From: Lonicera japonica
Taxonomy: Eukaryota; Streptophyta; Magnoliopsida; Dipsacales; Caprifoliaceae
Reading direction: 5' to 3'
Length of the DNA: 64,000 nucleotides
NCBI GenBank assembly: GCA_021464415.1
Contig: CM038469.1
Coordinates: 61,299,650-61,363,649, forward strand
The notes under the pieces: model-generated
Seen by the model: only the letters and a program-made list of their open reading frames with translations
The model's database searches: none
What the model was told of the DNA's origin: nothing
Shown: positions 47,234 through 58,033 of the stretch, piece after piece
Layout of the letters: every line of letters starts with the position of its first letter
Position numbering within the stretch: position 1 is the stretch's first letter
Position numbers and translations under genes: made by a program

Positions 47234-48367
47234 ACAACCCTCAAGAGAATTGTCAAAAAATGAAAACTAAGGACGAGGCATCTAGAGACACATGTCTCCT
47301 TTCCAATAATAACTCTAGCAACCTTAGGGACTGCACAAACTAACGTAGATGAAACCAATGCTGCAAAGGCAGCAACAAATAGACGAGATGTCAATGACGG
47401 CGCCGGCTTTGTTGGCCGGAGATAAAGCCCAAACTAGCCAAAGAAGAAAGTAACGGATCTGGAAACTAATATCTCAGATCTAGTAACGGGAGGCCAAGAG
47501 GAGGCCTGGCAAACACACAACGACCAATTCGGTCATCTCAACGAAAAGTAGACGAGCGGAGGTGAGTGGAGAGATGGATAGAGAAGCACCAAGTCGTTAG
47601 AGATGAATAAGAGATGGGTGGAGAGGTTCTCTCCACCGCATCATCACTATTTTTCCTTCAGTGAGAGATGTGCTATACTATGTAATGGATTTTGGCCTTT
47701 TTTTCTATATCCAGCCCCACCCCACCCCCATAAAGAAAAAAAAAATGACCAAGTTCGCTGTTAAAATAATAATTTGGTATTAAAATTAAACAATGCTACC
47801 TAATCAGAAAAAAACAAATCAAATGTGTCATAATTCATAGAAACTCATAAATTTTTTTTCCCTTATTTTAATATAGTTTCGCGGTTGAAATTCATTTTTG
47901 TTTTGATTAGGATTAAGGATATTGTAGCGAACTCGAAAACTATCAAGTTGAACCATCTGTAAAAAATCGGACCAAAACAAAAAATTGAAACAAAATTAAA
48001 TACATTTGGTTCAATTTTGGGAAGCGACATTGCAAAATCGAACTAAACCGAATCATAGTATACGTAACTCAAAAATAATATTATTTTACTATTTAAAATT
48101 TTATGTTTCTAAAGTTTACAAGGTCTAATAAAAAATCGACTATTTGAGATATCATGAATATTAAAATTATGTTATAAATATAAGAATTAATATTTTTTCT
48201 ATCAGTATATGAATAAGTATAGAATTTTTATTATTTTGATTAAAATAATTATTGTCTTACAATTTATTAATTTTTAAAAAATACATAAAAGCTCAGTAAA
48301 ATCGAATTGAAATCAACTAAAAAATTTAATTCAAATTTAAATTTAGAAGATTTAAAAATTAAAACAA

Positions 48368-49696
48368 TGGTGGTGATGTTAGCACCCCCAATATCTATTG
48401 GTAACACTCCCACTAAAAAAAAGATAAATTTTTATTTCCACCCCACTTCATTTAATCTAGTAAAAATTAAACTAATTTTTCACCCACTTGTTTTAATTTA
48501 AAACAAAAGTTAATGAATCTCCCTCCAAAGTTAATCAAACATTTATCTCCAAATTAAATTCCCTTTTAAAATTCCTCTCTTCTACCATCTTCAACCGAGT
48601 TTAGCAACAAATTTTGGTTGCACCAAAATAGGCAACAAGACTTAAATCTCTACCATTGATGCAAAAGGGTAAACTTAAGAAGAATGGAAGGAAAAAAAGG
48701 AAACTTTGGAACAAGATAAGAAACCCAACAAACAAAACCTCCATTAATGCAAAACTCTAAATTTGAGGAGAATGGTATAAACAAAACCCAATTGATGCAA
48801 AACTCAAAAGTTAAGAATAATGGTAGAAAAAAGAGAGAAACTTTAAAAATAAGGAAATGAAAACAAGTAAGAAAAAGTTAATGAAAGAAAGATATACATG
48901 TTTTAATTTTGTTTTATTATTTATATTATTTTCATAGCATACACATCAATATATATATAAACAAAAAACACAATTTTCTGTTTGAAGCACGAAGAAGATT
49001 TAATCGGTTCTCCGTAACCGAATTGCAGGCTTGTACACTTGATTGCTTTTAACCGAATATGAAATCCCATAAAATGTTATGCTCTCGGGACCTTCATTTG
49101 ATTAAGAGCAACTGAGTGTGATTAGTGTCATTCGGCCGCTCACAGTCGAGCATAATATAACAACACACGGTTGTTCTCAACTGAATGAAGGTCCCGAGAT
49201 CATGACATTTTATGGGATTTCATACTCGATTGAGAGCAGCCGAGTGTACAAGCCTGTAACTTGGTTACGAAGAACCGAATAAGTCATCTTCGTGTTTTAA
49301 ACAGAAAATTTTATTTTTTGTTTATATATTTGATGTGTATGCTATGAAAATCATATAAACAACAAAACAAAATAAAAATATGTATGTCTCTTTTTCATTA
49401 ACTCTTTTTTATATGCTTTCTTTTTCTTATTCCAAAATTAAGTTATTATATAATTTTGCTTGTTTGAGAAGATGGTAGAGATGGTTGAGAAATTTTGGGG
49501 TAATTTGTTTTGTGTTATTATGTAATGAATTACTTAATAAGGTTATTAATTAATTAAGTATGAGATTAATTCCCAAAAATAAGTGAGAGTGGTAGGTATA
49601 ACATGAAAGTATTATTAAGATAAAAATATAAAAATAAGAGTGTTAATAAAAGTGAAAGTGTTAACAAAAATTTGATAGAATGCCAACATCACTGCC
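48368..49696. mobile_element. Mutator-like foldback element with 9-bp target duplication
   Basis: A 1,329-bp element has ends TGGTGGTGATGTTAGCA and TGCCAACATCACTGCC, imperfect inverted repeats. It is flanked by the perfect direct repeat TTAAAACAA (48359-48367 and 49697-49705). Most of the element folds back: GCATACACATCAATATATATA at about 48938 pairs with sequence at about 49327-49345, and GGGACCTTCATTTGATTAAG at about 49088 pairs with the block around 49178-49200. The centre is near 49140. No coding region is present. Confidence 0.85.
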
Positions 49697-49835
49697 TTAA
49701 AACAAAGCTAAACTTTCAAAATTAAAATTAAATTTATTTGATTATAATTTTTATCCCGGTCAAAACTGAAATTACTTCTTGTCACGTCTGGATGTCCGAG
49801 ACTGGGGAAGTCTTAACTAAAAAGGGAACCCCTCG

Positions 49836-49847
49836 TTTGGGCGGGAA
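49836..49847 (+). promoter_or_regulatory. E2F-like site upstream of the thymidylate kinase gene
   Basis: TTTGGGCGGGAA closely resembles the plant E2F consensus (TTTSSCGC/TTTGGCGGGAA). It lies in a GC-richer stretch about 2 kb before the kinase ATG and just before a probable untranslated first exon that would end at 50063 (CCAG|GTTTCA). dTMP kinase is an S-phase enzyme, so E2F control is plausible but inferred. Confidence 0.4.
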
Positions 49848-49849
49848 GA

Positions 49850-50063
49850 GATCTCTTTTCCCTCGCACGCCGCAGAAATTACTTTATTCGTCTCCACTCA
49901 CTTTGCTCTCTTCTTCTTCAACAAAATTCTCTCTCCGCTAACACCCATCATCGGAGATCAATCGATCTAGGTGCTTGATCCTTGCCGAACCTCCTCCACC
50001 AAAGTCCAAGGCCTAACCTGGGGATTAAGATCCTTCCATTTGCACCTCATCATCCATAGCCAG
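49850..50063 (+). other. Probable 5' untranslated exon of the thymidylate kinase gene
   Basis: A pyrimidine-rich, GC-richer stretch (CTCTCTTCTTCTTCAAC, CCGAACCTCCTCC) ends in a good splice donor CCAG|GTTTCATCT. A long intron-like, T-rich region without coding sequence follows to a polypyrimidine acceptor near 51744 or 51758. No long frame crosses it, so it is likely leader. The transcription start and actual splicing are not shown. Confidence 0.35.
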
Positions 50064-51820
50064 GTTTCATCTAATTTGTTCTTTTTTTCTATGCTTCCCA
50101 TGACTAAAATGAAAAAGCCCTTCTTTGCTTCCATATTGTAAACCTAATTTCTTGTTCTATCTTGGGTTTTAGGTTTCTACTTCTTTTAATTGCAAACCCA
50201 CAATTAGTCATTGAATTCGTACAGAAATCTGAAGTAATTTTATTATTATTATTATAATACATCAATTGAAATCTGAGGGTAGTCGATTGGATATAGGATC
50301 TTGAACCAACAATTGTATTTAACTATCTCCTTTTTATTTTTCTGTCTTTGTTATTTTGTAGACGAGGATAGTCGATTGGATATAGGATCTACACTGTAGC
50401 ATGTTATAATAACGTAACACATCATCAACACGTATATTGAATATGACTTGCGTTGTTTCGTTAGCTATGTTGTCATTACTGCTGGACTCAAATTTGTAAT
50501 GCTATTACTGAAGTGAAACTCGTTCACAAAATTCAATTAGAATTTGCACAGTGATGTTAGTTAATTGAATACAGATTCTAGATTTATCACGTCAACATGG
50601 AGCATCCATAATGGGTATCATTGGTAAGATAAATAGGATAAATTTATCCCTTTTAGGCTTGGACAAAATATTGATCGCCCATTTAGAAATCACTGCTCAT
50701 TTTGAAATGTATGAGCACATCATTTTTAAGCAAGGTGAAGTAACATTGAAAATTTCTATATTTGGCTCAAATATCAAAGTTTAAAGCGGTTTGATGTTTT
50801 TTCCTAGGCCCTTCATTAGTGCCCCTTAGCTAAATTCTGTATTTCTTTGCGATCTTTTGTAGCTTGATAGCTTGCCTTTTGGCTTATATAGACCCTTTTT
50901 CCAAGAACATTTTACACAGGTTTGATTCTATTGAAGCTTCGTAATAAAGTATTTTGCATATTCTTACTATTATGTAATAGCTTTTTGTTGGTGGATAGCT
51001 TGTATATTGATTTGTATTCGCACATTGTTTGTGAAATTTTAGGATTTGTGGTTCAGCTGCATACTAGTTATGCATGTGTATGATGCAATTTCAACGTTCA
51101 TATTTAGATTACTATCTCTCAATAGTTGTGATTGACAAATTTATGTTTGAACTTTGAACCAACAAATTGCGGAACTGCTTTATGTGCTTTACCCAAGCTT
51201 TACTTCTAGCTTTGATTGTTACTAGTTCCTTCTTTTTTCCTGCTAGATCTGGAGCAACTTTTTTCTCATAAATCTTTGTTTATCTTCAGTTTTAGAGTTG
51301 GGACAGACATGACCACACGACACATACATGCTATCTTTTAAATCTCTGTAAGTTTGCAGTCTCTCTCCATCCTTTGAAGTTATAATTTTTATCCTTTTGC
51401 CTTCCTGAACAATGATAATTTAATCCTCAATAAACCAGATGGTTGTACTAGTTTCAGCTGAGCACAGTATTTTATTTTCTTGGTTCTCAAACATCTCAAC
51501 TCCAGCATTGACTTTTTTTTTTTAGCATTCCATATTATTTTAATAGGTTCATGTTTCCTGCATTCTATTTGTCATTGTCCATGTTGTATCCCTCTCCTCA
51601 TTTTTGGTCCGAATCTAATGTTCTTTGCCAGAAAATCAGTTAATTGGGTAAGAACTTGGTACTTTCTCAACAACGGCGAACTTGGTACTTTCTCAACAAC
51701 GGCTGAAATGTTTTTTCTAAGTTGTTTCTCTATCTTTTTTGTAGTAATCTTGGGGCAGTATCTGTAAGGCGGTCGTTGAACAGTAAATTACCAATCAAGT
51801 CCTCTTCTAGAGAAATTCAC

Positions 51821-54800
51821 ATGGAAAATAATCACAGCAGTGACTCGAGAGGCGCTTTAATTGTTCTAGAAGGTTTGGATCGTAGTGGAAAGACCTCACA
51901 AGCTAGTAAACTAGTCTCGTATGTGGAGGGCTTAGGGCATTCAGTTGAATCTTGGCGCTTTCCTGATAGAAATACAGGTGTTGGGCAAATGATTTCTTCA
52001 TATCTTGGCAATAAATCACATTTGGATGATCACACAATTCATCTACTCTTTAGTGCAAATCGCTGGGAGAAGAGGTTTGTTTCATTATACTAGCTCTCTC
52101 TTAGTCCCACTTTACTTTTATGGTGTCTCAAATTAAGAGTCCCATTTTCTTTTTTGGATATAATCAATTTACCAACTCTCACAACAGAAAATAAGTTGTT
52201 TTATCTACCATTGATTAGGTTGAAATTAGTGTTTCTTTAGAAATTTTGAAATTCAAAGTGAGACTATTTGCTATCAGTATCATCTTAAAGTTCACGCACC
52301 AGAAAAGATTTATTTTTGCAGATCATTGATGGAGAATAAGCTTCAGACTGGAACCACTCTCATTGTTGATCGCTATTCATATTCTGGGGTGGCTTTCTCA
52401 TCTGCCAAAGGGCTTGATATTGAATGGTGTAAGGTGAATAAGATATCCAACTTTTTCATAAAAATAAGTTCTATTTCGAAGTTTACGAAAATATGAGGTC
52501 CTTTGGTGCAGGCTCCGGAGAGGGGGTTGCTGGCTCCTGATCTGGTATTATACCTTGACATACCACCTGAGGTAATATGTTTTCACTATATTTTCAACTG
52601 TTGAAATTGTGAGAATTATGCCTTTGAATACACTGGTATTTTTGGTTCTTGTGGGTAATTTGTTTGAAATTGTCTGAACTTTTTACACGTGTGGGACTTG
52701 CTGATTTCAGTTTATTAAACAAGTAATCACTATATTATGATTCTTTTGTGTCATATATAAATACCCCACCCCCAAAAAAAAAAGAAGAAAAAACTACGTT
52801 ATGAAATCAAGAGTTCTTCCGTATTAATGGGATTAAATCAATTTATTGTGTCTCCCCATAGTAAATAAGTCATAAGTGGGTTTTTTTGGTAAACTAGAAT
52901 CAGATTCAATCAAAAAACACATACAGCTTACAAGGGCATCCCCCAGAATCCCAGATTATACAAGAATCCTCTTACCAATTCCCCGGTTCTTACAAACTAA
53001 CCAATTCACAAATGTCCTACTAGTCTTAATGCCAAGCTTTAGCACAAATGAACCTATCAATTTCTTTGACTACATATGATACATCTCTAGTTCAATTTCT
53101 AAAAATCCTCTGATTTCTCTTGCACCAAATACAATATATAGTAACAGCAAAAGCTAATCCTCCTTTCCTACCCACAGACCATTCCCTTTTAGGTCTCTTA
53201 ATGGCCTCCTGAACAGTGTTGTCTAATTCATGGACCCCTCCTATGCACTGCGAATTGGGTGTGTCGACCCCAAACAGGGTACATACATTAGCGACCCCTT
53301 ATTTTAACTTGCACAGACCTATGAAAAGGGAGTGCACAGTTTCATATATACAGACAAATGTAGTTATATTTCAAAAATGTCAAGGTTCTATTATAGTATT
53401 TACATGTGTATTGAAAATGACCCGAGTATAATTCCTAGAATTGCCACCTGAAATAGCGTTCCAACTAAGCCTACCCCCACCACTGCATACTGGGCTAGTT
53501 AATGTAACCCTAACCCGTACCTGTACCAGTACCGCATACCAAAGTGTCCCATGAATTAGGTAATATTGCTCCTGAAGCTCATCATTCCAACTATTGCATC
53601 TGTAGTGCTGGTTGCATCAATGCAAAACAATGTCCCGCACCTGTCTTGAGAAGCTACAATTGTACAAGAGGTGATCCCTATCCTCATCATGCTCACCACA
53701 AAGACAAAGAACACAAATTGAATCAGTCAACCCCCCCCAACCCCCCCCCCCCCCCAATTTATAAAGTTTATCCCTAGTTCTAAGTCTGTTCTTGCAAACC
53801 AACCAACAAATTATACTACGCCGAGGGATCTGATTCTGATCTTTGTGCAACACCACACTACACCAACCCAGCCCAACAAACAACAGGACGATGAGTTCTA
53901 AGGGCATTCCATACTGATATACAAGAAAACACACAGTTATGAGACAAAGTCCACTCAGCACTGTTATTGCAAATTAAAATCAGATCTCTTGAAACAGGAT
54001 TTGGCATATTCTATTCATCATTCCTCGTATAATCTGCCATAACCAAGTGTTCCTCCCATTCCCAATCTTGTACCTGATGAACCTCCAAGCTATAACCAAG
54101 GTTGAAATTAATGTTTTTCATAAAAAGTTAGAAAAGTTCAATTGAGATCTGAGACTCGTAATTTGAGACAGATGGAGGAATTTATGCGGTTGAACACGAG
54201 CACAATGATAGGTTTTATATTAGCTCTATTCTTTTACGTCTGCTTCTTATTAGACGACATTGTCACACTAACTGAAAAATCTTTTTAAACTATCAGAAAG
54301 CTGCTGAAAGAGGAGGCTATGGAGGTGAGCGATATGAGCTGCTTGAGTTTCAAAGAAAAGTCGCCCAATCCTATCAGATGCTTCACGATGCCTCCTGGAA
54401 GGTATATTAATGTATTGTAATTGGGGGTGTGTTTGATAAAAAGTTGGAAAATGATTGGCCTAGTTGTTCTTTAACTTTTTTTGATTTTTCTATGGATTCC
54501 AGTTCTTTATGGGATAGGTAAGAAATTTTTTCCGTGAAAATAGGAGAAAAAGAGGTAGAACATCTCACCAAATCACTCTCTTTTTTCCAACTTCTCATAA
54601 AAAAATATTTTCTAACTTTGTCTTATCAAACAGAACCTAGTTGTATGCTCTTTTTCTCCCTCCTTAAGTTTGTGTGTGTTTACTAGTCATTTTTTTAAAA
54701 AATATCACTCCAAAATACTAATAGAGGTGAGAGAAATTTGCATCGGAAGGTGGCAACAAATGCTACATTATGTAGTTGCAGTGTCCATTTCTCCATATAT

Positions 54801-55206
54801 TTTTATCAATATGTTTTCTGAGCTACATTATTAAAGATGTTATTCCATGTTTACTATCTAAGGGCTGCCCTTTATTATGTAGAGATGTCTATCGAGTAAC
54901 GCAGAAAGGGCATAACCTTTCTAATGGGATGGCGCACCAATTTGTTGGGTTTCCATTGATACCCTTTCATATAAAAAGTTTCTCGGAAAAATTAGGATGA
55001 TATACGTGTATGCTTGATATTATAGCGCAAGTGTGTATATATCTATACAGATGTAGGTTACTGATCTCATTTTACTGGAATAATGTCAGATAATAGATGG
55101 TAGCCTTGCAGTGGAAGAAGTGGAGAAACAAGTGAGGGAGATCGTATCAGATTGTGTGATGACTTGCAAAAAAGGGAAGCCTGTCTCCCTTCTCTGGTCC
55201 TCTTAA
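51821..55206 (+). CDS. Thymidylate kinase (dTMP kinase), 5 coding exons
   Basis: Phosphorylates dTMP to dTDP with ATP in the thymidine nucleotide pathway for DNA synthesis; comparable to Arabidopsis ZEUS1. Coding exons 51821-52074, 52322-52433, 52512-52571, 54297-54401 and 55090-55206 join in frame to 215 aa. Visible: P-loop GLDRSGKT at residues 18-25; [10 protein letters not shown] (46-55), which holds the dTMP-site Asp-Arg; DRYSYSG (101-107), the second DR motif; and [14 protein letters not shown] (143-156) in the lid, of the eukaryotic type. The frame stays open upstream of the chosen ATG, with VRRSLNSKLPIKSSSR encoded before it. That basic, Ser-rich stretch could be an organelle-targeting extension if an upstream ATG is used, as reported for plant homologues. 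Intron 3 holds an inverted LINE remnant. Confidence 0.92.
52878..54130 (-). mobile_element. 5'-truncated L1 LINE remnant in thymidylate kinase intron 3
   Basis: Read on the - strand, the segment encodes the part of an L1 polyprotein after the reverse transcriptase core: [19 protein letters not shown]; then [19 protein letters not shown] and [20 protein letters not shown], the RT zinc-binding domain (about 53961-53617); then [15 protein letters not shown] residues near 53130. It ends in a short A run (T run at 52880-52886 on +). Frameshifts and stops are present, and a poly-C expansion lies at 53729-53754. Orientation is opposite to the host gene. No target duplication was found. It accounts for most of the 1.7-kb intron. 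Confidence 0.8.
54424..54640. repeat. MITE-like sequence in thymidylate kinase intron 4
   Basis: GGGGGTGTGTTTGATAAAAAGTTGGAAAA at the left and TTTCTAACTTTGTCTTATCAAACAGAACC at the right are inverted relatives. Inner CCAACTTCTCATAAAAA resembles sequence at about 57655-57715, which suggests a shared family. Ends are approximate. Confidence 0.45.
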
Positions 55207-58033
55207 AAACTATTTTGGCAGATAGACTATAGCGAGTATATGTATGTCAATTTCTCTCTATATAATATGATCTGTGTGAACTTGTAACTTCAATGTTGGT
55301 TTAGCATATACATTGGTAGTCATTAAACATCAGTTAAGTTCGAAAACAAAACCCCTTTATTTCTTACTTTACATAAATCTTTTTTTTCTTTTCCATATAT
55401 TTTTTGAATTATTTCATTTGTATCTCGTGTATTTTCAGCATGTTACACGCACATTCTTGGAATTATGTTCTATAGTGACCTTGTCACAATCCTTCATTTG
55501 TATGTGCTCTCGATCTTTCATTGATATCAGGGTAAAATCAATTGGTAAGGGGGAAATTTAGAGGGTTACATGCCTTGTTTATTCTCAGGAAACAGGCACA
55601 CGCACTTGTGATTTCCGTCATCAATTTTCTAAACACTGGAGTTCTATGTGAGGAAATCAAAACATTGGGGATAAAAATGAGAAACATATTATACTTTAGG
55701 GGACAAAAAGTGTTTACATCTCCAAAAACCTGAAAGAAAAATTCTTTTTTTGTAATGGCTTATTTTGTGGATTACATCTGCGTTTGAGATGGACTAAGGA
55801 AAGACCCATCACATGATGCAGAAGTGTAAGGACAGTTGTATATCATCGTCAAGAGTGGGCACCATATATCCAATGGTTTAGCTTGGGAATACGATATGAT
55901 AAGGATAATTTGCTCAAATTGGTGTGTGCCACATTCCCCTTTTCTTTTCCTTAAACTAATTGATGTGGCACATTAAATAGTTTATTTTGTTCAAATTAAG
56001 CATTTTACTTTGATTTGCAAATCTTTTTAGAAAAATAATAATCTAGTTTTAACTAAATTATTGGTTAAAAATAAAGCTTATTTATTATGATGAGATAGGA
56101 TACATTGATTGAGTTGGAAAAAAAAAAATCAAAATATTAATTTGAAATAGTGTATAATGTTAATTTTCAATGTTTATTGATAATATCAATAAATAAAACC
56201 TGTGTGCAAATTAGGTATTAAATAAAAAAATTGGGTTGCCCTACAATTCGATATGCAATTTGCATGAAAGTAATTTCTAGAAAATAAATACACCAAAGTA
56301 AAATGTAACTCAATTGTTAAGTGTAATTTCAATCATCTTACTGCCGCCTTTTTTCAAAACAGAAAAAAAGAAAGGAAAAAGAAAAAAACTTACCGCCACT
56401 ACTTCAAATCTTGTTATATCTTAGTACTCACACCGTTTCAAATTAGGAATTTACTATTCCTTTTTGAAAATCTTAAATGAGGAGTCAAATTTCTCTTAAA
56501 GACATAATATGTGTACTAAATGTTTTTTGATCTAAACTATCTATTAGTTTAAAATTTGTGTATTATTATAATAATGTGAAATTATACTGGAATCTTAAAC
56601 GAGGACGGAAAGATACTTTATTTCCAAGTTTTTGGCGACATCACCTTCCTCTTTCAAGCGAAAATTTTTAACCATTGCGTCACATAATACCTCTTTTAAA
56701 AACTATGAATTTTGTTGAAATGAATACCATGACAACGGTTGTAACTTTGTTTCAAAAATTAACAACTTGAAAAGAGAAGTCAACGTTGTATAAAATTTAT
56801 GTTGTAAGCATTTAGTGATAATGAGATCAGCATGGTAATAAAAGTATAATTTAAATTATTCAGCAAAATACAGTGCATCTTATGAAATAAAATACACATA
56901 CTTGTCAATGATCCTGAATAATCTTCTTACTTTTTAAATCAATAATCTTACTTTCAATTTTATTTATTTATTTTTGAGAATCCACTTCACTATTATTTTT
57001 AAAAGAACATTAATTTAAATTTAATTAACGTTAAAAAAAACACTGAACGAAAAATAAAAATAAAATAATTAGAATTGTAACAAAAATATATTGATTTGGA
57101 ATCTATTTCATTTTTTTGTCCATTTTTCAATGAATTTTTAGTTTATTCTGCAGTTTCTTACGTCTAAACTGAAATTTATTTCATGTTATTTGCACTCTGA
57201 TAATATTTGCAAATTGGCTAAGAATCTAGTCCACTTTTCAAAATCCAAATAAACTGGAGTATTAATTTAAGACTGAAGAATTAAGTATTTAACCAGAATA
57301 TGGGCCACCACACCATGAAAGAACCATTCTTGTTACAATAAAGAAAATATAAAAAATTGCAATTTTGGCAGCTCCATATTTGGTTAAAACGGGTGGTACC
57401 TGAGGCTGGTAAGGATTCCAGCAAATTTAGATATATAGGCTCCAAGGTTCCATATGATAAAAAAATAAAAAAATAGAACTTGATTTGATAAAAAGTTGTA
57501 AAAAAGTTGAGACACGTAACAAAAAGCTCTCCATTTTATGAGTAAATATCCTCTTAATAAAAAAATTTTAAATCTCAACCACCAAAAAAAAATATTCACA
57601 GAAAAAGTCACAAAGTAAGAATAGATACCTCACCACATGACTCAACCTTATTTTCCAACTTCTCGCAAAAATCAACTGTCCTTATTTTCTTTTTTTATGT
57701 TGTTATCAAACGGACCCATATAAATACAAAATAATTAGGCCCTAGTAATTATTTTCTTAAATGATGAACAACCGCAATCTGTCAGCTTACAAGACTTGAG
57801 AACGTTTTCGCCCCAAATAGTATTAATCTTGTATAAATTCACACAAGCCCCTTATTTCTCCCCCAATTGAAGAAAGAACGTTTTCACCGCTCAAATTACT
57901 GACGAACCAATTGAACCAATTTTTTCACAGCCGAGAAAAAAACAGAACACAAAAATTTGAATCGTTTTACAAAACAATTATTGCCAATTCAAACATTGGA
58001 TTAACGAGGAACAAGAGCGAGAAAGAGAGGTGT
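55207..58033. other. Convergent intergenic region, no gene
   Basis: Lies between the 3' ends of the thymidylate kinase and cytochrome c1 genes. The first ~300 bases are the probable kinase 3' untranslated region. The rest is AT-rich. A MITE-like inverted segment with TTGATAAAAAGTTG and CAACTTCTCGCAAAAATCAA...TTATCAAACGGACC lies at about 57400-57715. Confidence 0.5.

Larger units (their letters stand above)
43446..48180 (+). repeat. Tandem segmental duplication (unit 1 ~1.5 kb, unit 2 ~3.2 kb)
   Basis: Unit 1 (about 43446-44932) and unit 2 (about 44933-48180) both begin TATATTATATAAATCGGAAT and share, in order: TCTCCATTAC..AGGTGGTAT; AATCCTAAAACCT; GAATTGTCAAAAA..GAAAACTAAGGA; CAACAAATAGA.GAGATGTC; and the closing block GAATCATAG.ATACGT.ACTCAAAAATAAT up to ATCATGAATATT. 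Unit 1 carries a private insertion (about 44055-44505). Unit 2 carries two related ~1-kb insertions. The duplication starts at the 3' end of the LINE remnant. Confidence 0.85.

Noticed and set aside
49738..49941. 67-codon open frame upstream of thymidylate kinase
   Set aside because: It ends before the likely leader donor site and has no recognisable motif; probably fortuitous.
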